Positions 9,856 to 18,783 of a DNA stretch of 64,000 bases are shown piece after piece. The stretch is taken from assembly GCF_002940945.1 (NCBI RefSeq), contig NZ_PNFV01000007.1:53102-117101 (forward strand). The letters run 5' to 3'. The stretch's first letter is position 1; every line of letters starts with the position of its first letter. A model generated the notes under the pieces. It ran no database searches and was not told where the DNA came from. It was given only the letters and a program-made list of their open reading frames with translations. The translations under genes and the position numbers were made by a program. This DNA is from Limosilactobacillus pontis. Its GTDB lineage: Bacteria > Bacillota > Bacilli > Lactobacillales > Lactobacillaceae.

Positions 9856-9880
9856 ATTAAAAAGCACGGTTTGGAAGTAC

Positions 9881-9910
9881 TTGCCAGCACTGCGGCACCA
9901 TTAGTATAAT
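9881..9910 (+). promoter_or_regulatory. Promoter of ispE
   Basis: TTGCCA (9881-9886), an 18-base spacer and a perfect TATAAT (9905-9910), about 40 bases before the start codon. Confidence 0.65.
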
Positions 9911-9948
9911 CAAAATAAGATCTTTTACGGGAAGGAGTGCTGTTCACG

Positions 9949-10800
9949 ATGCTTGTTACAGAGAAGGCTCCGGCAAAGCTTAACCTGAGCCTAGATACTC
10001 CGATGCGGTATTTCGACGGGTCGCCGCGTTGGGACATGGTGATGACGTCGGCCGACTTAGCTGACTATGTGACTGTGGAGACGCATTCCCGGCCCACGAC
10101 GATCAAGGTTTACACAGACAGCGGCTTTTTGCCAAATGACCAGCGTAATCTGGCCTATCAGGCGGCTCACATCCTCCACAGTCGGTTTCACCGGCGAGAG
10201 GGGGTTACCATTCGAATCAAGAAGAATATCCCGGTGGCAGCCGGGCTCGGCGGCGGTTCATCTGATGCGGCGGCGGTGTTGCGGGCGTTAAACCGGATCT
10301 GGCGCCTTGGCCTCAGCAGGCCGGAACTAGCCAAGGTGGCCCTAACGATCGACTCGGATGTTCCGTATTGTGTTTACAGCCAATTGGCCCACGTGACCGG
10401 ACATGGTGAGCAGATCGAATTGCTGCCAGCTCACCCCCATTACTGGGTGGTGATTGCCAAGCAGCAGACTAGTGTTTCGACGCCCCAGATTCTCCGACAG
10501 ATCAACTATGAGGAATTAGATCACTTGGATAATGAGCGTCTGATTGCGTGTTTGAAGGCTCAGGATTGGAAGAACGCCGTCAAGTATATGGGAAATGTCT
10601 TGGAGCCCGTGACAATGCGGACTCATCCGGAGATTCGCCGTCTGAAGGACAAGATGACTAGTCTGGGTGCGGACGTAGCCCAGATGAGCGGGACCGGGCC
10701 GACGGTATTTGCAATTTGTCACACCGAATCGCGGGCCCGGCGGATTCAAAACAGTATTCGCGGTTTTTGCCGGGATGTACATGTTGTGACCTTGTTATAG
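9949..10800 (+). CDS. ispE: 4-diphosphocytidyl-2-C-methyl-D-erythritol kinase
   Basis: 283-residue GHMP kinase of the MEP isoprenoid pathway. The ATP-binding glycine motif is PVAAGLGGGSSDAAAV, preceded by the family start EKAPAKLNLSLD; the C-terminal motif is MSGTGPTVFAIC. A GTG 12 bases upstream is also open, but it lies inside the AGGAG ribosome binding site, so ATG 9949 is preferred. Many lactobacilli that use the mevalonate pathway keep IspE as an orphan; no other MEP gene is visible here. That reading of pathway status is not testable from this window. Confidence 0.93.
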   Translation: MLVTEKAPAKLNLSLDTPMRYFDGSPRWDMVMTSADLADYVTVETHSRPTTIKVYTDSGFLPNDQRNLAYQAAHILHSRFHRREGVTIRIKKNIPVAAGLGGGSSDAAAVLRALNRIWRLGLSRPELAKVALTIDSDVPYCVYSQLAHVTGHGEQIELLPAHPHYWVVIAKQQTSVSTPQILRQINYEELDHLDNERLIACLKAQDWKNAVKYMGNVLEPVTMRTHPEIRRLKDKMTSLGADVAQMSGTGPTVFAICHTESRARRIQNSIRGFCRDVHVVTLL

Positions 10801-10830
10801 ATAAGCTAAAGGCTGGAACTCAGCTGAAGC

Positions 10831-10876
10831 GCCTCATGATTGTTAGACAAAGTTCTAATGATTGTGAGGCATTTTT
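10831..10876 (+). terminator. Terminator after ispE
   Basis: A 16-bp stem from GCCTCATGATTGTTAG to CTAATGATTGTGAGGC with several G-T pairs, then ATTTTT. The G-T pairs make it stable only as plus-strand RNA. Confidence 0.75.
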
Positions 10877-10926
10877 GTATGGAGGCTTGCACCTGATCAT
10901 AATTTTCGGTAAGATAGTTCATGTTG

Positions 10927-10949
10927 TAAATAGTAACGATTACTATTTA
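10927..10949 (+). promoter_or_regulatory. Zur-like palindromic operator
   Basis: A near-perfect palindrome with arms TAAATAGTAA and TTACTATTTA around CGA, starting 26 bases before the metal-binding-protein gene ends its leader. It differs from the Bacillus Zur box (arms AAATCGTAAT / ATTACGATTT) at only three positions. Binding by a Fur-family zinc repressor is inference. Confidence 0.65.
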
Positions 10950-10974
10950 TTTTTGAGAAAAGAGTGAAGAATGC

Positions 10975-11889
10975 GTGGGAAGAAAGAGTTATTGTTTGGG
11001 CGTTGGCAGCCTAATTGCAGTTCTGCTGGTAATCCTTGGGTTATCCGTTGTGCCGTGGCGAAGTATACATCAGGAACGGCGGCCGATTCGGGTGATTACT
11101 AGCCTGGATTTTTACGGTGAGGTAGCTCAGAAGGTAGCCGGCAGGTACGGGGAAGTGACATCATTAATTAACAATGCCGCTATTGATCCCCATGACTATC
11201 AGCCCGGTACTAAGCAGGCCCAGAAGATGGAACAGGCTAACGTGGTGATTGAGAACGGTCTCGGTTATGATCACTGGCTGACTAAGCTGACCATGTCAGC
11301 GGCAGGTCCTCAATGTACGGTGATCGACGTCGGTCAGGAGGTAGCAGGAAAGCATCTGGGGGCTAATGAACATGTCTGGTACGACCCGCAGACGATGGGG
11401 CGGCTGGCCGACACGTTGGCCAGCCGTTACGGGGAGATTGACCCCCGGCACAAGGACTACTACTGCCAGCGGGCCCGCCAGTACCATCAATCGCTAGCAC
11501 CGCTCAACTCTGAAATTGCCCATATTCGGGACAGAGTGGGCAGTAAGCGGGCTGTGGCGGTCAGTGAGCCAGTTTTTGATTATGCTCTTGAATCACTAGG
11601 CTACCAAGTAGTTGATCCCCACTTTGCGAAGGCAATCGAGGATGGCAACGATCCGTCACCCAAGGATATTCAGGAGCTGCAACAGGCGATCATCAACCAC
11701 CGGATTGCATTTTTCGTCGAGAATCGCCAGACTAGTGACCGGATGATTGACAACATGGTTTGTTTGGCGCGCCACCATGGGGTTCCCGTTCTAAAGGTGA
11801 CCGAAACCAAACCTAACGGGACGAGTTATGTTCAATGGATGCTTAAACAGTACCGGCAGCTGGGCCGGATTCAGCAGGAGGGAGAATAG
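10975..11889 (+). CDS. Zn/Mn-family metal ABC transporter substrate-binding protein (GTG start)
   Basis: 304-residue cluster A-I metal-binding protein that delivers a divalent metal to the ABC importer encoded next. Likely ligands are His73 (DPHDYQP), His133 (NEHVWYDP), Glu198 (VSEPVFDY) and a carboxylate near residue 277. Glu at the third position resembles manganese-type PsaA more than AdcA/ZnuA, which have His there, and there is no His-rich loop. The GTG start follows an in-frame stop seven codons upstream, so it is the only good choice; the ribosome binding site is weak. Odd: the N-terminus (residues 8-27) is a hydrophobic anchor with no lipobox Cys. The metal is therefore uncertain, although the operator upstream looks zinc-type. 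Confidence 0.88.
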   Translation: MGRKSYCLGVGSLIAVLLVILGLSVVPWRSIHQERRPIRVITSLDFYGEVAQKVAGRYGEVTSLINNAAIDPHDYQPGTKQAQKMEQANVVIENGLGYDHWLTKLTMSAAGPQCTVIDVGQEVAGKHLGANEHVWYDPQTMGRLADTLASRYGEIDPRHKDYYCQRARQYHQSLAPLNSEIAHIRDRVGSKRAVAVSEPVFDYALESLGYQVVDPHFAKAIEDGNDPSPKDIQELQQAIINHRIAFFVENRQTSDRMIDNMVCLARHHGVPVLKVTETKPNGTSYVQWMLKQYRQLGRIQQEGE

Positions 11890-11890
11890 G

Positions 11891-12550
11891 ATGGCAGTTG
11901 TATCAGTAGAAGATCTGAGTGTAGCCTATGGCAACCACCAGGTTATCTCGGACCTAAGCTTCACGGTCAATGAGGGGGATTTCCTGGTAGTGATCGGTGA
12001 GAACGGGGTTGGAAAGACCACCCTGGTGCGGGCCTTATTGGGTCTGCTTAAGCCGCGCAGTGGGGAAATTGATATCCCGGCTAGTACTAAGATCGGTTAC
12101 GTACCCCAGTTTCGTAACATTGACGAGGAGTACCCGCTCTCAATTCGTGATTTCGTATCGCTGAACATTAGCAAAGGGGTTATTCCCTGGCTGAGCAAAA
12201 AAGAGCGGTCTCGGGTTGACCGGATGATCCGGATGACTGATCTGACAGCGATTGCGGATCGTCCCCTCGGCCTGGCTTCCGGAGGTGAGAAACAGCGGGC
12301 CTATCTGGCGCAGGCTCTCCTTCCGTCGCCCCAGTTGTTGATCCTCGATGAGTCAACCGCCAGTCTGGACAATGAAATGAAGTATGAGCTGCTTGACCTG
12401 GTGACGCGCTTTCAGCAGGATAACCTGAGCGTGATGTTCATTACCCACGACTGGGACCTGGCTCGTCACTTTGGTACCCGCTTTTTGCAGATGAAGCCAA
12501 ACGGGTACGACGAGGGGCCAATCAATGAGCTGCCCGAACATGAGGAGTAG
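11891..12550 (+). CDS. Metal ABC transporter ATP-binding protein
   Basis: 219-residue ATPase of the zinc/manganese ABC family. Motifs: Walker A GENGVGKTT, signature LASGGEKQRAYLAQAL, Walker B LLILDESTASLD, and switch His in FITHDWDLA. The frame is open further upstream into the preceding gene, but AGGAGGGAG directly before ATG 11891 and the family N-terminus (VVSVEDLSVAYG) fix the start, one base after the binding-protein stop. The permease gene follows after 14 bases. Signature SGGE and Walker B DEST are close to the usual LSGG/DEP forms. Confidence 0.94.
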   Translation: MAVVSVEDLSVAYGNHQVISDLSFTVNEGDFLVVIGENGVGKTTLVRALLGLLKPRSGEIDIPASTKIGYVPQFRNIDEEYPLSIRDFVSLNISKGVIPWLSKKERSRVDRMIRMTDLTAIADRPLGLASGGEKQRAYLAQALLPSPQLLILDESTASLDNEMKYELLDLVTRFQQDNLSVMFITHDWDLARHFGTRFLQMKPNGYDEGPINELPEHEE

Positions 12551-12564
12551 GAGGAATCGATAGA

Positions 12565-13365
12565 ATGTTAACATTAGCTTTCATGCGGCATGCTTTTATT
12601 GCCAGCACCTTTATCGCGGTAGTCAGCGGGATCATTGGGGTATTTGTGGTGGCTCGGCAACTGTCGTTTCTGACCCACACTCTATCTGAGATTGGCTTTG
12701 CTGGGGCGTCGTTTGCAGTCTTTGCTGGCTGGCCGGCCCTGGACGGAATGATCTTATTTACCATGCTCAGTTCGGTCCTAGTCGGTCAGATGAGTATCAA
12801 GGAATCTCGCCGTGAGGCCGTCATCAGTGCGGTTTCCGCCCTATTCATCGGGCTGGGGATTCTCTTCCTTTCACTGAGCAGTCAGACTGCCAGTTCGGCC
12901 ACCAGCATTCTCTTCGGGAGTGTTGTCGGCATTAGCGTTAACGAGGTCCACCAGCTGATTATTCTTTCGATCGTGGTTCTATTGATTACTCTGGCAATTT
13001 ATCGGCAGCTGAAATTCAGCTCTTTTGACCCGATTGGGGCCCGGGTGGTTGGAATCAATGAAACCTTGATTTCGGTGCTTTTCCTTCTTCTTCTAGCCCT
13101 GAGTGTCAGTGTGGCAGCTCAAATCGTTGGTTCACTGTTGATATTCATTCTGCTGACCCTGCCGGCCGCTAGCGCCAAGTACTTCACCCATGGCGTTGCC
13201 AAGATGATTGTCCTGGCAATCCTCTTCTCTCTTTTGGGAACCTGGTTGGGCCTATTGTTGGGCTACTTAACCAACTGGCCGGTCAGCTTCTTTATCGCGG
13301 TGATTGAGGTTGCAATCTACGTGGTGGCACTGGTCTATCAAAATTATTTTGTCGAGGCCAATTAA
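12565..13365 (+). CDS. Metal ABC transporter permease (ABC-3 family)
   Basis: 266-residue ABC-3 family permease with about eight hydrophobic segments. The N-terminus MLTLAFMRHAFIASTFIAVVSG and the RQLSFLTHTLSEIGFAGASFA segment are typical of ZnuB/AdcB/MntB proteins. AGGAGG precedes the ATG. It closes a three-gene metal-uptake operon placed between ispE and purR, two genes that are close neighbours in many Lactobacillaceae, so the cassette looks inserted or retained at this site. No convincing terminator is visible after it. Confidence 0.93.
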   Translation: MLTLAFMRHAFIASTFIAVVSGIIGVFVVARQLSFLTHTLSEIGFAGASFAVFAGWPALDGMILFTMLSSVLVGQMSIKESRREAVISAVSALFIGLGILFLSLSSQTASSATSILFGSVVGISVNEVHQLIILSIVVLLITLAIYRQLKFSSFDPIGARVVGINETLISVLFLLLLALSVSVAAQIVGSLLIFILLTLPAASAKYFTHGVAKMIVLAILFSLLGTWLGLLLGYLTNWPVSFFIAVIEVAIYVVALVYQNYFVEAN

Positions 13366-13450
13366 ATAATTTATAAGCAGGTCGAGAAGCTTATTTCCCG
13401 GCCTCGCTTTGTTTTAAAAGACGGCTGAAGATTTTAAAAATAATTCAGCT

Positions 13451-13475
13451 AAACACGAACATTTTATGGTAAAAT
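13451..13475 (+). promoter_or_regulatory. PurBox-like element and extended -10 upstream of purR
   Basis: AAACACGAACATT (13451-13463) matches the lactic-acid-bacteria PurBox AWWWCCGAACWWT at 11 of 13 positions. It is followed by TGG-TAAAAT (-10 at 13470-13475). This fits autoregulation of purR but a single half-site is weak evidence. Confidence 0.4.
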
Positions 13476-13511
13476 TAACTAGAATTAATACTTTTTGAAA
13501 GGGAGAAAAGA

Positions 13512-14345
13512 ATGATGAAAGTACGTCGAAGCAACCGTTTGGTAGATATGACACGTTACCTGATGGAACATCCCCGCACCTTGGTGTCCTTGAAGTTCTT
13601 TAGCGAACGTTACGGATCTGCTAAGTCCTCGATCAGTGAAGATCTTAGTATTGTCAAGCACACCTTCTATACCTGGGGAGAAGGACGTCTTGAGACCATC
13701 CCTGGCGCCAGCGGTGGAGCCGTTTTGACGCCATTTTACTCCAAGGAGAACGCTCAGCGAGCTATTGACAACCTGGTCGCTGAGGTCAACGACGACTCAC
13801 GCCTATTGCCAGGAGGGTATGTCTACCTATCTGACCTGATTGGCCGGCCAGATATTCTCCGGCAAGTCGGTCGTCTGATTGCTACCCAGTACGTAGATAA
13901 GGATGTTGACGTGATCATGACGGTTGAGACCAAGGGGATTCCGATTGCCCAGAGTGTGGCCATGTATATGGACAAGCCTTTTGTGATTGTTCGTAACAGT
14001 TCCCACATTACGGAGGGGCCAACGGTCAGTGTCAACTATGTCTCCGGGTCCGTAAAACGGATAAAAAAGATGGAGCTCTCCCGGCGGACCCTGTCGGCAG
14101 GGGCCAACGTAGTGGTTGTTGATGACTTCATGAAGGGCGGTGGCACCCTCAACGGAATGCATTCCCTGATTAAGGAGTTTGATGCCAACCTAGTCGGGAT
14201 GACCGTCCTGGCCGAGGGGAACGCAACGAATGGCAAACGGCTGGTTGACAACTGTACTGCATTAATTAAAGTAGATGCTGAAGACGGCGAGGCGAAGTCG
14301 ATTACGGTTCGCCCTGGTAACTTCATGACAACGGTATTTGATTAG
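13512..14345 (+). CDS. purR: Purine operon regulator PurR
   Basis: 277-residue Gram-positive PurR. The N-terminal winged-helix domain (residues 1-75, [18 protein letters not shown]...) binds DNA. The C-terminal phosphoribosyltransferase-like domain carries the PRPP motif [13 protein letters not shown], so PRPP acts as the effector. In lactococci the protein activates purine genes; in Bacillus it represses them. AGGGAG precedes two consecutive ATG codons; I keep the first. glmU follows after 19 bases and is probably co-transcribed. Confidence 0.97.
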   Translation: MMKVRRSNRLVDMTRYLMEHPRTLVSLKFFSERYGSAKSSISEDLSIVKHTFYTWGEGRLETIPGASGGAVLTPFYSKENAQRAIDNLVAEVNDDSRLLPGGYVYLSDLIGRPDILRQVGRLIATQYVDKDVDVIMTVETKGIPIAQSVAMYMDKPFVIVRNSSHITEGPTVSVNYVSGSVKRIKKMELSRRTLSAGANVVVVDDFMKGGGTLNGMHSLIKEFDANLVGMTVLAEGNATNGKRLVDNCTALIKVDAEDGEAKSITVRPGNFMTTVFD

Positions 14346-14364
14346 GAATGGAGAACAATTAACG

Positions 14365-15732
14365 ATGGCAAAACGTAACGCAATTATTTTAGCTGCTGGT
14401 AAGGGAACTCGGATGCGGTCCAAGCTCTACAAAGTGCTGCACCAGGTTTGCGGTAAGACAATGGTTGATCACGTCCTGACTCAACTGGAAAAGGCTCACA
14501 TTGAAAATATCATCACGGTGGTCGGCTTTGGAGCTAAGACGGTTGAAGAAAGTCTCGGGCACCGGACCCGCTATGTCCTGCAGAAGCAGCAGCTGGGGAC
14601 TGGCCATGCGGTAATGCAGACCAAGGATATCCTTGGTGACATTGATGGGGAAACCATTATTGTTAGTGGGGACACCCCACTGTTTAAGGCCGAAACCTTT
14701 GAGAAGCTTTTTCAGTATCATGAACAGCGTCACGCCGCGGCCACTATTTTGACCTCAACGGCCCCAGACCCGACTGGCTATGGCCGGATTGTCCGTAATG
14801 ACGTTGGTATTGTGGAACGGATTGTGGAGCAAAAGGACGCCACCGTTCAGGAACAGGCAATCAAGGAGATCAACACTGGGGTCTACTGCTTCGATAATCA
14901 GAAGCTCTTTGCGGCGCTGAGCAAAATCAATAATGACAACGCCCAAGGCGAGTATTACCTGACTGATGTCATTGGTATTCTTAAGAGTGAAGATGAAATC
15001 GTGACGGCCTACAAGATGGCAGACTTTGACGAATCGATGGGGGTCAATGACCGAATTGCCCTCGCCCGGGCCAACCAGGTAATGCGCGACCGGATCAACA
15101 AGCACTGGATGCAGGAAGGGGTCTCCATGATCGATCCCGCTACTACCTACATCGATGCCGACGTCACTCTGGGTAAGGACACAGTTCTGGAGGGCAATGT
15201 TGTCCTCAAGGGAAAGACAGTGATCGGCAACGATTGCTACATCAGTGCTGGTTCTCGGATTATCGACTCGACCATCCATGATGGAGTTAAGATTACCTCT
15301 TCGACCTTGGAAAATGCCGAGATGCATAACGGCAGTGATATTGGTCCAAACAGCCACCTGCGTCCAGGAGCCGAGATCGGTGAGGACGTCCACATTGGTA
15401 ACTTCTGTGAGGTCAAGAAGGCCTACATCGGTGATGGCACTAAGGTTGGTCACCTGACCTACATCGGTAACGCTACTCTTGGTAAGAACATCAACGTTGG
15501 CTGTGGAGTTGTCTTCGTTAACTACGACGGTACCAATAAGCACCACACCAATGTCGGTGACCATGCCTTTATCGGCAGCAACAGTAACCTTGTTGCCCCA
15601 GTTAACGTTGCCAAGGACGCCTTTATCGCGGCTGGTTCAACGATTACTGACAGCGTTGAACAATACGACATGGCCATTGCCCGAGCACGACAGGTTAACA
15701 AGAAGGACTATGCCAAGAAGCTGCCTTGGTAA
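14365..15732 (+). CDS. glmU: Bifunctional GlmU (N-acetyltransferase/uridylyltransferase)
   Basis: 455 residues making UDP-GlcNAc from glucosamine-1-phosphate in two steps. The N-terminal pyrophosphorylase domain (1-230) has [18 protein letters not shown]. The C-terminal left-handed beta helix (about 250-440) shows hexapeptide repeats, including the acetyltransferase segment with [12 protein letters not shown]. An in-frame TTG nine codons upstream overlaps purR, but ATG 14365 with GGAATGGAG upstream is better. UDP-GlcNAc feeds MurA encoded 10 kb downstream. Confidence 0.97.
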   Translation: MAKRNAIILAAGKGTRMRSKLYKVLHQVCGKTMVDHVLTQLEKAHIENIITVVGFGAKTVEESLGHRTRYVLQKQQLGTGHAVMQTKDILGDIDGETIIVSGDTPLFKAETFEKLFQYHEQRHAAATILTSTAPDPTGYGRIVRNDVGIVERIVEQKDATVQEQAIKEINTGVYCFDNQKLFAALSKINNDNAQGEYYLTDVIGILKSEDEIVTAYKMADFDESMGVNDRIALARANQVMRDRINKHWMQEGVSMIDPATTYIDADVTLGKDTVLEGNVVLKGKTVIGNDCYISAGSRIIDSTIHDGVKITSSTLENAEMHNGSDIGPNSHLRPGAEIGEDVHIGNFCEVKKAYIGDGTKVGHLTYIGNATLGKNINVGCGVVFVNYDGTNKHHTNVGDHAFIGSNSNLVAPVNVAKDAFIAAGSTITDSVEQYDMAIARARQVNKKDYAKKLPW

Positions 15733-15745
15733 TCCCGGCTTTTGC

Positions 15746-15774
15746 TTGCTTTTTAATAGGTGGCTCTATATGAT
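15746..15774 (+). promoter_or_regulatory. Probable prs promoter
   Basis: TTGCTT (15746-15751), a 17-base spacer and TATGAT (15769-15774), leaving a 5' UTR of about 70 bases. Confidence 0.5.
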
Positions 15775-15850
15775 AGAAAAGGATAGAACGCATCTTCATT
15801 GATGAGCTAACCGTACGTCAGTAGCTATTTTATATATTGCGGAGGATCTA

Positions 15851-16837
15851 ATGACACAGCATTATTCTGACTCTAACTTAAAAATCTTTGCGTTAAATTC
15901 TAACCGCCCGTTGGCAGAGAAAATTGCGGAACACGTCGGCGTCGAACTTGGAAAGCTGTCCGTCGACCGGTTCAGTGATGGTGAAATCCAGATTAACATT
16001 GAGGAGAGTGTCCGTGGTGACAACGTCTACGTCATCCAGTCTACCTCTGCTCCCGTCAATGATAACCTGATGGAGCTCTTGATCATGGTCGATGCTTTGC
16101 GGCGGGCAAGTGCCAAGACCATCAACGTGGTGATTCCATACTATGGTTACGCACGACAAGATCGAAAGGCACGGAGCCGGGAACCGATTACAGCTAAACT
16201 GGTTGCCAATATGCTTCAAAACTCCGGGGTCGACCGGGTTATTGCCCTCGACCTGCATGCTGCCCAGATTCAAGGATTCTTTGACATTCCGGTTGACCAT
16301 CTGATGGGGGCGCCATTGCTGGCGGAATACTTCATCAAGGAAGGGGTAGCTGACGATGCTGTTGTTATTTCACCGGACCACGGTGGGGTAACCCGGGCTC
16401 GGGCACTGGCTGAATTCCTGAAGTCGCCAATCGCCATCATTGATAAGCGGCGGCCACGGGCCAACGTTGCCCAGATTATGAACATCATTGGGAATGTCAA
16501 GGGTAAGAAGTGCATCATGATCGACGATATGATCGATACGGCGGGGACCATCACTTTAGGTGCCCAGGCCCTGATTGATGCGGGTGCCCAGGAGGTCTAT
16601 GCCTCATGTACCCATGCGGTATTGTCTGGCCCAGCCATTGAACGTTTGGAGAAGTCCCCAATCAAGGAGGTCGTGGTGACTGATTCCATTAAGCTGCCGG
16701 CTGAGAAGCAGATCAAGAAGATCAAGCAAGTGTCCGTGGCTCCCCTGATTGCTGATGCCATCAAGCGGATTAACGAAAACCGGCCGGTCAGTCCACTGTT
16801 CAAGCGGGTTTTCCAGAGTGCTGAATTAGAAAAGTAG
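15851..16837 (+). CDS. prs: Ribose-phosphate pyrophosphokinase (PRPP synthetase)
   Basis: 328-residue class I PRPP synthetase producing the shared precursor for purines, pyrimidines, His, Trp and NAD. Visible: the N-terminal [20 protein letters not shown], the flexible ATP loop [18 protein letters not shown], the metal-binding [18 protein letters not shown] and the PRPP-binding [16 protein letters not shown] precedes the ATG. Single gene with its own promoter and terminator. PRPP is the effector of PurR encoded just upstream. Confidence 0.98.
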   Translation: MTQHYSDSNLKIFALNSNRPLAEKIAEHVGVELGKLSVDRFSDGEIQINIEESVRGDNVYVIQSTSAPVNDNLMELLIMVDALRRASAKTINVVIPYYGYARQDRKARSREPITAKLVANMLQNSGVDRVIALDLHAAQIQGFFDIPVDHLMGAPLLAEYFIKEGVADDAVVISPDHGGVTRARALAEFLKSPIAIIDKRRPRANVAQIMNIIGNVKGKKCIMIDDMIDTAGTITLGAQALIDAGAQEVYASCTHAVLSGPAIERLEKSPIKEVVVTDSIKLPAEKQIKKIKQVSVAPLIADAIKRINENRPVSPLFKRVFQSAELEK

Positions 16838-16848
16838 AATACTAAAAG

Positions 16849-16880
16849 AAGACGCAGCCGCGCAAAGTGGTTGCGTCTTT
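16849..16880 (+). terminator. Terminator after prs
   Basis: AAGACGCAGCC (16849-16859) pairs with GGTTGCGTCTT (16869-16879) around a 9-base loop. The T-run after it is short. Confidence 0.7.
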
Positions 16881-16978
16881 ACTAAATCTAGCCAGCTTTA
16901 GGGAATGGGTTGCCCATTCATGATATAATATTAGTGAGTGAAATTATTCAAATCTGCCAGATTAGGGGAGGATCAATT

Positions 16979-17695
16979 ATGAACAAGGTAGTTAAAAAAA
17001 CAATTGTAGGGACCGCCGCCTTGACGGTTTCCCTCATGCTGGCAGCCTGTGGCCAGCAGAGTAGCACGGCCGATTCACCGTCGAGCAGTTCATCTTCCAA
17101 GACCCGTTCTGCAGAAAATGAATCAACTAAGGCATACCGGTCTGCCAACCGCTTAATCCGTAACCATGATTATCAAGGAGCTTATGACAAGCTGAATGCA
17201 GGTAGTGCCCGGTCCGGCCAGGCTGCTAAGCTGAGTACTGACCTGCAGAACTACATCAATGCCAAGTCCGCCTATGATAATGGTAACTACGACCAGGCGG
17301 CCAGCAGCTTGAAGAACCTGAAATCGACAAGCCCGGCCATGCGTGACGCCTATGTTAGCCTGCAGAACAAAATTACGAGTGCCAAGAAGAACAGCTACAA
17401 CACGAGCAGTTCCAGCAAGCATAGTAGTTCTGCAGCGGCAACTAGCAACAGCAGCCAGAGTGCTTCGGCTGCCAACCAAGTTGCGGACAGTCAAACCAGT
17501 GACCAAGTTGTCACTCGCTTTGCCAACAAGATGGGCTTTGTTGGTGAAAAGGGTTACGAGATTATCCCAACTGCCAAGAACGGTAATGTTTACCGGTTTG
17601 AAGTTCGGCAAAATAATCATGACAACACGGTTGCCAGCATGATCGGGATCTATCAGTACAACGATCAAACTGGTGCGGTGTCCAAGCTTCAATAA
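16979..17695 (+). CDS. Predicted lipoprotein of unknown function
   Basis: 238-residue exported lipoprotein: a basic N-region, a hydrophobic core and the lipobox LAAC (Cys23). After it comes a Ser-rich linker, then about 120 residues of helical repeat-like sequence (NRLIRNHDYQGAYDKLNAG, DNGNYDQAASSLKNL) that resembles tetratricopeptide-like pairs. A second Ser/Thr/Ala-rich linker follows, and a C-terminal globular domain of about 60 residues. An extended -10 (TGATATAAT) and AGGGGAGG precede the ATG; codons upstream in frame lack a ribosome binding site. It sits alone between terminators. Function unknown; a surface or wall-associated role is likely. Confidence 0.85.
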   Translation: MNKVVKKTIVGTAALTVSLMLAACGQQSSTADSPSSSSSSKTRSAENESTKAYRSANRLIRNHDYQGAYDKLNAGSARSGQAAKLSTDLQNYINAKSAYDNGNYDQAASSLKNLKSTSPAMRDAYVSLQNKITSAKKNSYNTSSSSKHSSSAAATSNSSQSASAANQVADSQTSDQVVTRFANKMGFVGEKGYEIIPTAKNGNVYRFEVRQNNHDNTVASMIGIYQYNDQTGAVSKLQ

Positions 17696-17720
17696 CGAAT
17701 TAATTTAACGAATAAAGGAA

Positions 17721-17755
17721 GGTCCGGTGTCAGTGATGAATGCCGGACCCTTTTT
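17721..17755 (+). terminator. Terminator after the lipoprotein gene
   Basis: GGTCCGG (17721-17727) and CCGGACC (17743-17749) form a perfect stem, followed by CTTTTT. Confidence 0.85.
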
Positions 17756-17776
17756 GGTAATAAGGAGGGAATGCCA

Positions 17777-18676
17777 ATGTGTACAGTGATGACAATTGAC
17801 CAGGACCATTTGTTGGGTCGGACAATGGATTTCCCGCCTCGGACCGCCTGGCATCTGACTTATCTGCCACGGGGATATCAATGGCGGGCGGCCCAGGGGA
17901 CCGTTAGTCATCATAACCGATGGGCCCTGCTTGGGGGGATGCGGGTTGTTGCCGGTCATTACCTGATCGGTGATGCAGTTAACGATGCCGGTCTGGCGGG
18001 GGCCGAACTCTTCTTCCCGGTGGCAGCCCAATATTCAACTACTGTCCGAGCTGGGACGCAGGGGATGACTCCTCAGGATTTTATTATGTGGGCACTGGGA
18101 ACTCACGCCACGGTCCATAAGCTGGCAGCGGACCTTGACCGGGTGACGGTAATTGACGCCCCGTGGTACGATGATCAGCGCTACCCATTTCACTGGCTGT
18201 TGATGGATCGGACCGGGACATATGTAATCGAGCCCCTGGGAGATCATCTTCACGTCCGGCCCAATCCACTGGGAGTCATCACTAATACTCCGGCGCTTGA
18301 TGACCAGTTGACACACCTGACTGCTTATCTTAATCAACCGGTCACTTCCTCGGCTATCCAGCTGGCTCAGGCTATTGCGACAACCAGTCAACCATTGCCA
18401 GTGGGTGGCAACTCGGTCCAGCGCTTCATTCAGGCGGCTATTTGGCGCTGGCGACAACCCCCGCGGGACGCCAATGAACTGTTAGCCTTTCTTCAACGGG
18501 TGACGGTTCCCCATACCCCGGCCCATGCCCATAATTACACTCACTACCAGGCGATTATCAATATTGTGGATCGGCAGTATAACTTTTACGACCAGCACTC
18601 AGGGGCGGTGGTCAGTCGTTATCTAACAGACTTGATGGAAAAGTGGCCAACCACCCCGCAACGGTTTGAAAGCTAA
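17777..18676 (+). CDS. Linear amide C-N hydrolase (choloylglycine hydrolase / penicillin V acylase family)
   Basis: 299-residue Ntn hydrolase. Two ATG codons lie six bases apart. The second (17777) is chosen because AGGAGGG is then nine bases away and because it places Cys at position 2, which must become the N-terminal nucleophile after Met removal. Other active-site positions of bile salt hydrolases are present: Arg15, Asp18 (GRTMDF), Asn69 (VNDAGLAG), Asn170 (ITNTP) and Arg216. Members cleave conjugated bile salts, penicillin V or N-acyl homoserine lactones; the sequence alone does not separate these. No signal peptide, so intracellular. The gene lies directly behind the lipoprotein terminator without an obvious promoter of its own. 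Confidence 0.88.
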   Translation: MCTVMTIDQDHLLGRTMDFPPRTAWHLTYLPRGYQWRAAQGTVSHHNRWALLGGMRVVAGHYLIGDAVNDAGLAGAELFFPVAAQYSTTVRAGTQGMTPQDFIMWALGTHATVHKLAADLDRVTVIDAPWYDDQRYPFHWLLMDRTGTYVIEPLGDHLHVRPNPLGVITNTPALDDQLTHLTAYLNQPVTSSAIQLAQAIATTSQPLPVGGNSVQRFIQAAIWRWRQPPRDANELLAFLQRVTVPHTPAHAHNYTHYQAIINIVDRQYNFYDQHSGAVVSRYLTDLMEKWPTTPQRFES

Positions 18677-18725
18677 AGCCGAAGAAACTTACTATGTAGT
18701 GTATTTATAGTTGGAAAAACACAAG

Positions 18726-18766
18726 TGGCTGGCGAGAAAATAACGTTTTCTCGCCAGCCATATTTT
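18726..18766. terminator. Bidirectional terminator between convergent genes
   Basis: A perfect 15-bp stem (TGGCTGGCGAGAAAA and complement) with loop TAACG. It serves the hydrolase on the plus strand and the HAD gene on the minus strand. It closely resembles the hairpin at 41469-41508. Confidence 0.85.
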
Positions 18767-18783
18767 AGATTAGTGTAGGAATT

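Noticed and set aside
10716..10967. 83-codon plus-strand ORF overlapping the end of ispE
   Set aside because: It covers the ispE terminator and the Zur-like palindrome and has no ribosome binding site.
13366..13440. Terminator after the metal permease gene
   Set aside because: Only short, imperfect pairings (CGAG/CTCG) and a broken T-run are visible.
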